From contig JAJKFJ010022656.1 of NCBI GenBank assembly GCA_027382625.1, positions 1 through 60,420 on the forward strand: a stretch of DNA of 60,420 nt, read 5' to 3'. The position numbers were made by a program, and so were the translations under genes. Positions 23,668 to 37,142 of the stretch are shown here, piece by piece. The notes below the pieces were generated by a model, which did not search any database, had not been told where the DNA came from, and saw nothing but the letters and a program-made list of their open reading frames with translations. The DNA comes from Tetmemena sp. SeJ-2015 (taxonomy: Eukaryota; Ciliophora; Spirotrichea; Sporadotrichida; Oxytrichidae). Within the stretch, counting starts at the first letter, position 1. The number at the start of each line of letters is the position of its first letter.

Positions 23668-26180
23668 TCAAGAGAAAAACAAGTATGTTGGATTTTCTCC
23701 TTTCTTTGAAGATGATTTCAGAGTTCTATTCGATCCAATGCCAGCAATTCCATTAGCTATTGGCAGAGGATTTTCCTTGCTCAATGATGATTTCATAAAG
23801 GAGCTAACTACTGTTCCTGCCCCTAAACTTTATGTATTTATTTTAGAAGCTTTAGCCTTTGGGAAAGGATCTTCATCAGTTTCATCTGATTCCTCTTAAA
23901 TCATTTAAGGCTTTCTTTGCTTCTAGCTAATCTTAGGATTGCTATTTATAATTTTTTGATTCTTTTAAGGGAAAATTGGGGATGGCTCTCTTCTTTCTGG
24001 CGCTTGAAATGTACTTGGCTATGAAAGCTGCTTGAAATTACAAAATAAAAAGAGGATATTTATTTCCTACCAGAGACCAAAGCCCAAATTTAGTAAAACA
24101 CATTGTGATATTTCCTTCATCTTCTCATTCAGCAGCAATTTAAAAATGATTAGCATACCAGTAAAGATTAGAAATAAGAAATAATGGAAAATTAAAAAGC
24201 TTCATAAGCTTCTGGGGTCTTGGAATCTCAGAGGGCTTTTTATCTGTTTGATAGTGCTACCTTTTTCGTATTCAAAGAAATTATCAATCACTCCCTTCAA
24301 TTTCTCTGAACGTTTATCCCTCTGACTTATTTGAGATAGTGCTTACAGTTCTCTTCTAAATTTTAAACCCTTACGAAAGAATTAAAGTTGCTAGACCTAG
24401 ATAAATTAATCTCTACTCTGTTAGTCTTCCTACGAGCTTGAGGATGGAAGAAATATCATTGATACCAAAGGGCTTCCGTCCTTAGATATTTCAATTGATT
24501 GTTGATTCAGCAGCAATTTACCTATGTCAAAGTTTGAAACCATTTCTGGAATGTTCATAAATTTGTCTCGGCTAAAACCTCTTCCAACACCAGAATTATC
24601 AATATCACCTCCAAAGTGAACAGCCAAATTTTAAGATGTCAAAGATCCACTCGTATTAATTTGAAACACCCTTTAACCAGGATTCTCATATATCTTTAAA
24701 GCTGCAGGATTCTTCTCTTTGACAAAATTTATTTCAGCTGATTTGTAGAAAGATTTCTTCTTTGACTGCTGTACCTTCTCAATCAAATAATTATCTGAGA
24801 TTTGAGTTGGCACCTTGAATCTGACATTTTGAGTTTGAGGTAGCTATGTTCCAGGAACAAAGAACAGAGCTGATTGCTGAGGCATCTCTTTTTTAATTTT
24901 AAGAATGTCATTTACCTTCTACATATCCCCATTTTCAATCTTGACTCTTGTTGGGATGGCTGATGAAATCTAGCTCATCCTATCTCTTTCTCTGCTCTCA
25001 GTAAAGGCCTTTAAATCATCTTTACTATCTTTTACTCTACTAAGGAATTTCTAAGTCTGAGAAGTAGGGAGTCTCTTCTTTTGGTAGTTGCTGAGTGTAT
25101 CTCTTAATGAGATCTGATCTTCCTGCTAAGTTGTGCCCTTGAGTGTCATTATCATACCTTAGATAGATTTATAGTTCCTCAGTGAATTAGAACTCTAAAG
25201 TTTTTAGGACCATATGCTGTCCTGTCTCGAATAGGCATCAAATTCCCTCTGGCTCATTTCTCTCAAAAAGTTTCTTTTCCTTTAAAGATCCTCCTCAAAA
25301 CAAACATTAAAAAGATGCGTAAATTTCTCAAGCTTAGGGGAGTAAGGTTTTTAATTTAAATTTTAAGTTCATATTCATCTTATTCTTTAATGGGAACTTA
25401 GTCCCAAGGTTAATCATTAGGTCCACTAGTACCAACAAAAGGTACTTCAGTTTAGCTTGAAGGCACACGACTGTATCCACTCTTAATGATGGTCAGTTAT
25501 CTAAATGGAGTATCGTATAGCATCTTAGAATTTAGAGGCTCAAACGATTTCAGAGACTGACTCCTCATAATAGCCTTGGTTCTATCAATCTCGTTCTTTA
25601 AATTGTACTTCAAGTCTTGACTCTTTTCCACTGATTTCTCCCGTGGTTTCAACCAAGTTTTCAAGTTGCCTCTATTTAAACAAAGACGCAAATGCTATAA
25701 ATTCGAAAGGGATTTAATTTGGATCGAAGTCTGTGTATTTATTGTTTGCAAGGAAGTTATCTCGGTAGCGCTCTTGCTCCTGCAATGCTCGATCCTTAGA
25801 TAGTATCTAAGTTTTGATAATCAAATTTCTTCTTCCAAAGAACTTGCTCGGATCCTCTTCTCTATGCTCAAAAGGTTTGTTTGTGTATTGCTAACTCCCC
25901 ATAAAATAGTCTAAAGCAAATTCTTAAAATGAAAATTCGATTATGTGGAGGGAAATGAAAAAGCAAAATTGTTGAGTTAATTACGCTACTAGAAGGCATC
26001 CTTTTCATCGTCAACTCTTTTGAGCCATTCTTGTCTGCGAGAGTTGGCATTTGCAGCTAATGATTCAGTTAGAGCTTATCTTTTCTTCTCCTATAAACAC
26101 TTTAATCTCTGATCTAATATCTTTTCTTTTGTTTACTTTTTGAATTTGCTTTATTTTATCCTTTTAACTCGGCTAAACAT
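23668..26180 (-). CDS. Basic Lys/Arg/Ser-rich hypothetical protein
   Basis: The ATG at 26180 gives MFSRVKRIKQSKFKKQTKEK and a coiled N-terminus (RRQEWLKRVDDEKDAF). An intron gtaatt...ttttaag (about 25925-25990) joins it to ALDYFMGSQQYTNKPF, followed by RDNFLANNKYTDFDPNQ. From about 25690 a frame open with TAA/TAG as Gln runs for about 1.3 kb with segments such as LTPLKLEKFTHLFNVCFEED and NFDIGKLLLNQQSIEISKDG. The tail is Ser/Lys-rich and ends with TGA at 23668-23670. A frame break near 25650 is needed. I recognise no family. It is convergent with the LRR gene, with only about 100 bp between the stops. Confidence 0.6.
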
Positions 26181-26439
26181 CTTCCGAGGCTCTTTTCTTA
26201 AGAATGAAACCACTTATAAAACACATATAAATTAATAAGAGTAAGAAAAACTTATCATCTTAGATGGCGAGTCAATTATAATTTTATTTTAAAAAAGTAA
26301 TTTTCTTAAACTATAAGAGAATGGAGATATTTCACTAAAATCTGTTTTAAAATAATATATTTAGCTTTGAAATAATTTTTTGGATTGAGTGAGAATAAGC
26401 AGCCAGTATCATCTAAATTATATAAATTTAAGAGAGATA
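26181..26439. promoter_or_regulatory. Divergent promoter spacer
   Basis: A 259-bp AT-rich gap between two divergent start codons. No specific motif assigned. Confidence 0.35.
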
Positions 26440-29400
26440 ATGCTTCTTAATTATAATGGAGGGCAGGGTGTACTTTCACCTCGGACTCCATAGTTTCTCT
26501 AAAACAAGTTTAGAGTCAAATATTTTGAACTCTTTCTGGCTTTTCTGTCTCTACAATCTCTTTTTCAAGAATCTTGGTCCTTGATTAGAGTGCAGGTCAA
26601 CTAAAGAACAGACCTACTGAGTTTAATATTTTTAAGATTTAATTTATTAAGAGTTATGATGATGACAATACCGATCTGCATGCCTATTTTGATATTGGCT
26701 ATGATAAACAAGGGCAAATGATCCAAGCTGATTCCTTATACACTTACTATTTATATTTATTTTACCATTTCTCAAAAATATGTAAGATAACACACCTTTC
26801 AACCTCAAATAGCGCAAAAGAGTGAATGAATTTGTTAGAAATTATATTTTTGAAGTGCCAGCAGATACTATACACAAAATAAAGCTATAATCTTATTTAA
26901 AATTTATGATATAAAATAAAAATAGTTCGTGAGGATTTCTCACTCGACTGGAGTACCTGAATAGGTAAGTGAACGTTTAAAAAAGCTAAATCTAATTTAT
27001 ATTTTGGCAGATGCAAGAGTAACTATTTTTAGATTTATGGGAATGTGCAGCTTTACAATTATGAAGTTTACGGATTGTGCACCTATAACGGAAACCTAGA
27101 CTACATAGTGGGTCTAGATATTGCCTCAAATGAGGTGAGAGTGATGAGAATCTACAATGACAGTACTAACACTCAATATGTCTATGACCATTTTTATTAC
27201 AAATAATTTAATCTTTATATTATAGCTAAATTTATTCACAATATGCAAAATTAAGCCACATAATAGCAAGGAGAGTTTTAAATTAGTTGCTTTCATTGAC
27301 CCAAAAAAATTGATTTTATTTCAGTAAGATAAATATTTTGTATATATTTGAATGACTATAAAGTGGTGGACAAAGATAGCTCACAAACAAAATTAAAAGG
27401 CACTATTTTTGCAGATTGCCAATATCAGGGTCAATTCCTCTCTAAGTCCTATTACACAATAGGCATAGCAGGCACTTACTTTCACACTAACTAGATATCG
27501 AGCTACTACTTAGCCAAGTTTAGCACGAAGTACAATTTCACAGAGTATTTTATAATCTCTGAAAATCCCTAAATAATGGAGTCAGCTAGAGGAGTCAAAG
27601 TGGATATAGACAATAAAATGATCTACCTAGCTGTAGAAGTAAACAAGCAGAAGTATTTCAATAGAACTGTCTATGCACCAGGCCAGTTACCAGGAGTAGA
27701 TAATGCTAATGTAGCCATTTAAATTACTCTAATTATCTAATTTGATTACATTCATGGATACTCTTGGACTCACGGAGTAAGAACTTGGACTACTCTCATT
27801 GGAAACCCTAAATATAAATTTCTGAATTAATGGATTTGTTTGAATATACTGATGCATTTGGAAGGATGAAGAATTATGGAAATTATCTTTACGTTTTCCT
27901 AAATTCCTTCTCTGAAGTTTACTCTACAAACACGAGTTAAACTGACATTTACTACTATAGAATAAGAGCCTCTAATGGATTCATCGAAGCTCATTAGGTT
28001 TTTGGATCTCCAACTGACGACAAAATTTATGATCTAGAGATAACTTTTTCAGGGATCTATGCTCTTGCACAGATAGGAGACTATTTTCTGCCTCACAGAT
28101 ACAACGATAGATACTGGGGCACTCGATCTCAACAATCTAACCTAGTTGTAATTTGGATGAGTCTATAATAAATTTTAAAATAGATAGAAAAAATCTCACA
28201 GACTTCATTTACGATATAGAAGGCTTCGCCCTGAATGAGATTGACAGCCCTTATCCAATTAAGCTACTTGTTCCAAGAACTGTAGGAACAACCCAATTCT
28301 TTGCATTTGTAGCTCCAAGAACAAATTCAGATATAGATCTCAACGGTGGTTTCTTGATTACATATCTAGAAGACAACAATCTAATATTCTCTCAAAATAT
28401 TGGGTGTGGTGATAGTTGCTCAAAATGCTCTCCCTTAGATACATCAGTATGCATAAAATGTGCAACTGGCTACTCAATGTTTGAAAATAGCTGCTTCTCT
28501 GATGGCTGTCCAAACTTTTCCTACCTAGTTTTCGATGAGTTGACTCAAACATCTCTAAACTTCTGCAAGAGATGCCACTACACCTGCAAAACTTGCTCTG
28601 GCTCAAACTCTGATTAGTGCTCTAGCTGCTGTACTGATAATACTTGTGGTCCTATATACAACAGATAACCAAATTTAGGAAAGTGCCCTTGTCCTGCTGG
28701 ATATGTTGACGTTAATGGCATATGCCAAATCAGGTGCACTCTCAATCTTGCAGGAAAGAGCAATGAGCTTTGTTATCCTTAATGTTTTAGGATTTAATTT
28801 TTGCTTCTTTCAATTTTGATGTCCTGGAAATTCTTATCCAAGTATCTAGTATGATCAAGCTTAGGCACAGGAGAGATCTTAATATGACTCTTCGTCTGTA
28901 ACTGACTGCTCTTAATCTTACTAAACTTTGAATTCCATTAAATTTTAAGCCTGTAAGATTATCCATAGTTTGAGTTTACCATCTCCAATTCTTTGCAACT
29001 GGAAAGGGGCTTCCAGTCTAGGGACAGCCAGATCTGTCTTAAGTTCCTTAAAACTTAACAATTTCATTTTGGGTCAGACCCATAGCTTTGAATTCCCCGA
29101 GCTATTTCTTCAATGTCTACAATCGAATTTCAGTAAGAGCAGTCAGCTCAACTCAAAGAATATTAAATTAACAACTTATTAAAGAGTTTTCTATGCCTAC
29201 AGAACCGGATCTTCAACTACTCTAGAGCCAACTACTTACACTAACGATGCAAAGTAAAGAGTAATTATAGGCAGCTGGAACTTTGTTGCTGTCTCTTAAA
29301 GAGAATTCTTGTCTGGCAACATTCAAAAGTATGAACAGCTACTTGCTATAGGTACTACCGCGGGAGGTGTTCAGTAAGCAGGCTATGGCAATACTGTTTC

Positions 29401-32400
29401 AGTTGTTCGATATCCTTACTTTTCAAGCAATATTTATATAGGAGGCTATTCTGATCAAAGCCCTCAAAGCTTCACAGGGTACTTGAAGGAATTTAAATTC
29501 TTCACAAAGTTCCATGGACTAGCTCAGCTATAGGATGAGATGCTGCGAATGTACAGATTTTACTCCTATGATGATCCAAACCTTGTGGCTTATTGGAAGT
29601 TCAACGAGACATACACCTCAAGCAATGTTTACTATGTGATAAATGACTACAGTCAGAACTAAAATCAAATCAGCTATTTCAAAACTACCAATCAAGGATA
29701 TCCTTAATACACCTACGATCAGTCTGCTGCTTTGACTCTTTGTGTTTTCCATGATGTAGCTGTATGTCAAACTCCATTTTATAGACAGACTCAACCTTAT
29801 GTGGTTGATGGAAAGAGGCTTACAACTGCACCAACTTTTAATCTACCAGACTCAAATACTCTAATAAAAGGAGATGGAGATTAGGTGTGGTTTATGCCCA
29901 ATAACACCAACTGCTCGATAGCAAACAGAGTTGCTTACATGACTTACTAAGGAAACTTTGTTCAAAGTTGGATTGTTCCAGATGTTACTTACAGTCCTAT
30001 CTATCTTTGTTATAATAATTTCGATTCAAGAAATCTTTTGACGGACTTCACTACTAAATATGCTACTACATCGCAGCAAAAGATGTAGTTTTTAATGTTT
30101 ACTAACAATACATAATCAACAAGCCTAAGACTATTGATCCTTCGAACAATGATGCATTTATGTCTGATGGAGTATACATTTAATTGAATACCTCTATTTT
30201 TAATGATATGATCTTTATTACATCAATAATTAGAACCTTTTTCTCATCGGGTGGAGATCAATCCTACGGAGATCTTATTTTAAATTTAAAAATTGTGAAA
30301 GATGTGCTAAAGTTTTCTCTAAATTGTTCAACTCCTTACACTACTGATTATGAGATGAAGAGAGACACGAAGCCTTCATATGGAACTCAGACAATCAAAT
30401 CCTTTTCTTATTCAGGAGATTTCAATTTATGCTGGTCTCACACTTATGTCTAAGAGCTCTCTGATAGTTACTACGAGTCAGTTCATGGCCTTCGCTATCG
30501 AATAGTAGGAGTGCCTCAAGTTACTCTGGATGCAGTGACCACAGCTAATATGAATCAAGATATGGTGAGGTATTCACTTGTAGGTGGCTTTGCTGAGGGA
30601 GATAAAGTTGCGTTTGCATGGAGGGGCCTAGTACCAACTGACTGTAATCCTACTAATTTTGTAGGTACTTAAACTTTGAGATAGAACTATTACTGGCCAA
30701 GTGTTTGGTTTGGTTACACATCAGGCGTTTCTGGAGTTGCTAATTACTCTATGGATACTTTGCATATGTGCTATAAATCTGCTGCATCTGACGCTCCTGA
30801 TGCCTGGTCCCGTATTCCCAAGACTTCAGGTGCTTCCTACTAGATTCAGTTTATGTAATATGACTAGGTAGCTACAAACGGAAAGTGCCCCGAGCCAATA
30901 ACTTTCACTCCAACTTATGGATCCACTCAACTCTACGAGACTGATAATACTATACAATTTGTCTTCAAAAGTCAAACTGTTTACCCTTCACTTTAGTCAG
31001 ATGGAACACCAGGGAAAATCGCTTAAATTAAAGTCATTATTTTAAGCTATCTTTAGAGGTGCAATCAATCCGGAAGGTAAAATTGTGAAAACTACCACCA
31101 CTCTTTGGTTCAACTATGGGTTAAATGATACTTTGACTCCTAGTCCATTCTAGCAAGGGGACTTAATTTGCAGTGGCACTGGATCTTGCAGCATCATTCT
31201 TTCTTAACAAGCAAACAAAATGAAAGCTGGAGAGATATACTTCCTCTCATTCTAAATGAATATATTTATATTAAGTTAGATATACACAAAGTCTAAAAAT
31301 ATTCTTCAAAGAGTCATTTTCCTATAAGCCTACAGCTGCATCTGCAACCAAGTACTATCTTTTTAATGCAAAAACATTAGATACTGCTGGCGGCTAAACT
31401 ACCGCTTATGATCACCTTTTCTTTTGCAGAAGCTTCTACATAAACAATTCAACTCAGATGATTAATGGAAGAACATTTACCATTCAAAGTTATGATAAAA
31501 ATATTATAGAGAGTTAATTTCCATGACTGGACTTGACTTGTTGAGCAAAGTCATAAATGCAAAGCTTTCAGGCTCGTCAGTTGCTTCTGCTACTTTTTCC
31601 ACAAAGGCTATAAATCTCTATCTATTTCATGATATTTTAAAATTCAGATTACTATCTTACAGTCATTAACACGCTTAACACTTATTGTGTCAGCACCCCA
31701 CCTGTAGCAACTGTACAATTAAGAGATGTTACTAGACAAACTTCACTGTGAAGAATCTTGAGATTAGACAATCGATTATCATATTGTTAGTCTTTTCATA
31801 TCTTCATTCTTATAGAAGATTTTATTTTATGAAATGTTTGGTGAATGCAATGAGGGTAACTTGATGGCCAATGTTGAAGTAATCAGGGGAATCAGGGATT
31901 AGTATGGGTAGTTTACTCATCTTCGAAGTGAATGGCAGAAGAATGTCTAAATAGGAATCATCGGTTGTGATTCAACTTGTATGTTTTGTAATGGTACTAC
32001 TCCTAATAACTGCTAAAAATTTAACTCCAATAAGGAGATTTTGCTTATTTTCCAATAAAAATGCTAAGTTTGTACTGACACGACATAGAAAATATTTTTA
32101 GGAGCTTGCAGCACAAGTTGTCCAACTAATTATCCTTACTTCATCCAAAAGACTGCTATCATACAAAGATAAGAATGGAATACCTATGAATGCCTAAGCG
32201 AATGTCCACTTGGATATAAGAATTTATTTCTACATAAATAAATATTACCCAGATCCAGTCACCATGTAATGCATGGAGTGCAATAACGATTGCCAAACTT
32301 GCGCAAGCAATAAGATTGCTAGCTGCATCACTTGCGAGCCAATTAAGTACCTTTTTAATGGAGTGTGCTTGAGTACATGCCCTACTCCACATCATCAAAG

Positions 32401-35400
32401 CAACTTTACCTCATATAAAATAAGGATATTTCCACCTATTAAAATGCCTAAAATGCTTGATTTACTTGCGATGCAATTAGCAAGACCACTTATTTATTAA
32501 AATGCATTTAAATAATATTTGGGCGTTAAAATTCAAAGCCTTGGGTACGACACCAAGATCCCTAAGGATCAGCAGCAGTATCTAAAGGCATCAATTTCAA
32601 ACTAAGGAGGAGGCACAATCCTTACGATTTTATGGGAACAGCTTGAGCCCTCTCCAGATACTGATGAAGTAACAATCTTCAGTAGTACAGCCGGTGGAGA
32701 TCTTCTGAATAGACAAGCTGTGATTAAACTAAAAATGACGGCTTTCAACTATATGGCCTCCGATTAAGTAGTGAAAGTCCAAGTGACTGTAGTTAATTCC
32801 TGATTCATTATGTAATTATAACTTCCTTAGGTGAAATAGCTTACGACATTTACGAGTTCTATTAAAATCAACCACCAGTGGCTGGAGACTCGACCATAAC
32901 CGCACTTACAAATACAGGTTTAGGAGGAGGTTTTGCTGGTGACTCAATCTACTAAATTACTTTGAATTCTTGGGACGATACGATCGCTGTAGGCGAAGAC
33001 CCACTAAAGTATAAACTCTATATGCTTGTAAACGGAGTATACTATACAGTGACTGACTAAACTACTCAGTCTAGTTTCTATTTTAGGCTACCTTTGTTGT
33101 CTACTGATGCTACCGATTCTACCAATAAAACTATCCAAATATGCGTAGTATGCACAGATAACTACTATGCAATTACTCTATAGTGTTAGAAGTTCACTAA
33201 CCTCACTAACAAAGTGAGCCTTCTTACTGATTTAGGAGCAGTTAGAACTCACTTGTAGAGCTTCAGCTACACAGGCAATATGACTAATTGTGTATATGCT
33301 GGCAACATGATGCTTATGACTATGAAAAAGCCTAAGAGAATATCTGCTTAGCCTGGTCTTTGTAATCTAGACTTCTAGTGTAACGGAAACGGAATATGCA
33401 ATAATTAATATGGAAGTCATCAAAAAGTTTATAAAACTTAATTCAAATTCTTTTCTATTGTATGCATCTTCGTAATATAGTTTTCATTTTAATGATAGAT
33501 TAATGTTTCTACTAGAGAGGTGAATTTATTGTATAATTTTTAATTATATTCATTATTTAATTTTAAAGTCAAAGATGTGTTTGTAACAATGGATACTCAG
33601 GAACCTTCTGTCAATTCCAGGAATCTTAATTCTTTGATTTGCAAAATATCGCTAACGCAATAATCCTAAATCTTTACAACACCATGAAGGCAAAATCAAG
33701 AATATCTCCAAACGATATAGAAGTTATAGGTACGATCCTTAGAGGAGTATTGAGAGACCCTGACCTTGTCTCAGACAATTTGCTCGATGAGATAATTTCA
33801 AAATGTAAACGTGAGATTATTATTAAAGTCTCAAATTGATAATTGATACGATAGAGCTAGTAGGCAGTCAGGAGATTTATGCCTTCATGCCTCTCTCATA
33901 AAATGTGCGACAGATATATTTCGATGCTTTGGATGCTGTATTTTAGAAATTGTTCCATCAAGCCAAAGTAAAGAATGCTTATCCAGATGGATCCATTCTC
34001 GCCCAAGGAAAGTCAATATTTGACTAGTACTCAGCTTCTGTTTCATAGAGAAGACTGCTTGCAGGAAATAAATTTGATCCTTAATTCTCTGATCTATTAG
34101 AGCCGGATAATATTCTAGAGCGAAGAAAAAAGAGAAACTTAAGAGCACTTAATAGAGAGGAAGATAGTTTCCAAGAAATGATTCAAGGTAATTAAGAAAT
34201 GGAGAGAAAGGAGTACTTGATAGGAGGAGTAAATCAAAGGTCAAAGAAAAGAAGGCTAACCGCAACAGCTGACTATTACTAAAACATGGCTCGAAAGATA
34301 GACGAGTAAATAAGTATATTTGTAGAGAGATATATTCAAAGTCTCAATCCTGATAATCCAAAGTTTATAAGAAAATAAAATGATTCAGTCGTATTTAAAG
34401 TTCAGTTATTCGACAGACTCTTTGGATTTACTTATTTACGCTCTCTATGCCAACTCATTCCCAGGATAGACTATGTACATTAAGGAGAGGGATTTCTACT
34501 GGTAGTTCCCTGACACACTATTCAACAATGTTTAAGGTTACGCTTCTAACGTACAGTACATAGGCTTTAGAGCTCAGAAATATAAAGTTAATCCGTTCAT
34601 CTTTGAGTAAAGTCCTGGAGGATTTATTGAATCAAATGTCACAGATTTAACTTTCTACGATTCTGCAATGAATCATATTGATATTCAGCTTGACGATAGC
34701 TATGCTATGATTAAGGAACCGTACAATAAGACTCAAACTTACTCTTAAGAATTACTGACTTGCATGGCTTGGGATAGCATTAATTTTTGAGAATCAATTT
34801 TAATGATACTGAGAACTTTTAATTTGTAGATGATTAGACTTGCACAGTAAACATAGTTTATGATGCAGTGCCGTGCTACAGTTGTGATGAAGATACAATA
34901 CTCAACTTAACAGTCACTCAATGCAGATGCACACATCTTTTACTTACTTTCATTCAATAATTGATGATTTAATCTGTCTAGATTCGCCGCAGTATATAAA
35001 TAAACTTGGCCTAGTGCAGGTGCGGGAGTGAAGGCAGGAATTTATTCCGACTTCTTTGCGATGCAGTATTGGATGAACTCCTTTGGCTTCTATGCAGTAT
35101 TAGCAGGGGCTTGCACCTACCTCGCCGGCATTCTCCTTTTCATGAAAGTTGATCAATACGCAATTCCAAAAGTTATGGAGTAGCTCAAAGATAGAATCAG
35201 AAGACTTGAACTCAAGGGATTCCAGTAAAAACCAAAGCATAAAAAGCTGATTGTCAAGAGAGACTTCGATGGAAATATTTCTCACTTGATGCAAATGATT
35301 TGTACACAAGTTATCTTCAATCAAGCAATATTATCTTCATAAGGAACAACGGGGATGAAGAGCAAAAGAAAAAAGAAGAATAAGATAAAAAGAAGCTAGA

Positions 35401-36667
35401 CAAGGGAAAAGCTCTTGGCAAGAAGGGGAAGATAGATGAAAAAATTGAAAGTACTCCCGTAACTTAACTGTAAAAACCAAATCTCGAAAAGAAAGGAGGA
35501 AAAGGTCCGAGTAAAATTGTTTAATTAAATTGTAAGGTCTTGCGGGAAAGAAATTCAATGATGATACAGATATTATCGAGAATGATGATTTCATTCAGGC
35601 AAAAGGCAAGCCAAAGAAGGCTGCCCCAACTAAAGGAGGGCCAGCTTCTAAACATCCCGGAAGCTTTAAAGAGTATGAAGAGGATTAGATTCCAACTGAT
35701 AGGGATGCAGGAGGTCCAGATGAACTCAACAATACCCAACTATCAACATCCATTTTAACGATTGTTAATAACTACCTAGGAACGACTACAGTAGATTAGA
35801 TAATGACTTATTTGAACAGCAAATGATGAAACGCTACGAAGAGGAAAAAGAGATTCATGATTTCATCAAAGTCCATGGCACAAGTTCTTCTGAGGAAGAT
35901 ATGGCAGAGAAAACGAGAAGCAAAGAGCAAAAGAGGTACTTAAAGATTGAGCGAAAGGCTAAGGAGATGTACTGGTACCATTGGAAGAATCTAATTATTC
36001 ACGGAAATTACATATCGAGTATCCTATATGTTCCTAGTTTCTTAGCACCTAGACACGCCAGATGGACCTTGCTCTTTACAGTATTCTTCTTAACTGGTTT
36101 TGGTGTGCTGTGCTCTACAATAATACTAAGAATCCACTTGAGCTTCCAGATTTTGTAAGATTTTTGCATTTTTATCGTTTTCTTCTAGTCCAAAAAAGCT
36201 AGTAGCTTAGCAGCGATGATCTTTGGATTTCAATCGTGTCTCCCTTTGGAACTATCGTACTGATGTACGTCTTTGCAGGAATTTTTAAAGTCTCAGACGA
36301 GAGACTAGTTCAATCTTACACGATGGTTTACTTGGAGCAAATGCTGTAAGACTTTCAATAATCTTAATAGCTAATCTAGTGTGGAATTAAAGAAGGAAAT
36401 GAAGTTGAGATTCACAATCGCCTATATGATAACGATGGCAGTTTATGCAGTTATAACTTGGTACGTTATCAAATTCTCCTCTACCTTTGGATGGAAAGTA
36501 TCTTGGACTTGGTTCTATTCAGGCATCTTTGCCATATTCATTCAATTCGCTATTTACGATAACTTGGTCTCAATAATCCACTGGGTTACTTATTATTGCT
36601 CCAGAACTCTTGCTATTTTCTGGATGAAGGTCAGAATTCTAAAGTAAGCAAAGTCGGAGGGAAGATG
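26440..36667 (+). CDS. Giant REJ/GPS membrane protein (polycystin-1-like ectodomain)
   Basis: A start ATG at 26440 precedes a hydrophobic leader (YFELFLAFLSLQSLFQ), probably a signal peptide. In order: a long beta-rich ectodomain; furin-like Cys-rich repeats (28400-28770, motifs CSKCSPLD and CKTCSG); a LamG/ConA-like lectin module (29220-29660, SWNFVAV...FTGYLKEFKFF); more Cys-rich repeats (31960-32400, CNNDCQTCASNK); REJ/PKD-like beta domains (32520-33340); one EGF-like unit (33370-33630, CNGNGICNN); a helical GAIN-like region; and a GPS motif with CRCTHLLLTF (34910-34950). Next come a membrane helix (35070-35150), a Lys-rich loop and more helices (about 36050-36640). This order matches REJ/GPS polycystin-1-type receptors, which act at the cell or cilium surface. 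No channel pore is visible. Several introns and frame breaks occur. Stop TGA at 36665-36667. Confidence 0.75.
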
Positions 36668-37142
36668 AAATATAAATCCTAAAATTCTAAGATATAAATC
36701 AACTTATTTTCTTCTTCTTAATTACAAAGTAACTCAGACAAAAATAAGGCTTATTATAGTGTTTAATAATTAAATGTTATATAGCAAATAAATGTACGAT
36801 ACTTATATTGCATGGAGCTCGCTTGTTGGCTGAGCGAAGTATGATTTTATTTTCAGTATTTTGCCGTATCTGGTATAAATGACAGGCAAATACTTAGATA
36901 TAACTCACTCACACACACTTATATTAAGCTTTAAAGTTTTGCAGTTTACTCCACTGAGGGAAAACTTTTAAACTTCGTAAAGCTTGTTGCTTCACTTTGT
37001 TTGAATGATTTGAAATTTTCTAAATTTTAAAAGTTTCCTACTTATTTTTACCTTTCTCGCTTTGACTCATCCCTTTGAGCTTAGCTGTTTCAAAAGTTTA
37101 AAATCCTAATTTGAATGAATAATTATTAGGACAGAAAAGTGT
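36668..37142. other. Intergenic spacer between convergent genes
   Basis: A 475-bp AT-rich spacer between two convergent stop codons. I see no gene or RNA in it. Confidence 0.45.
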
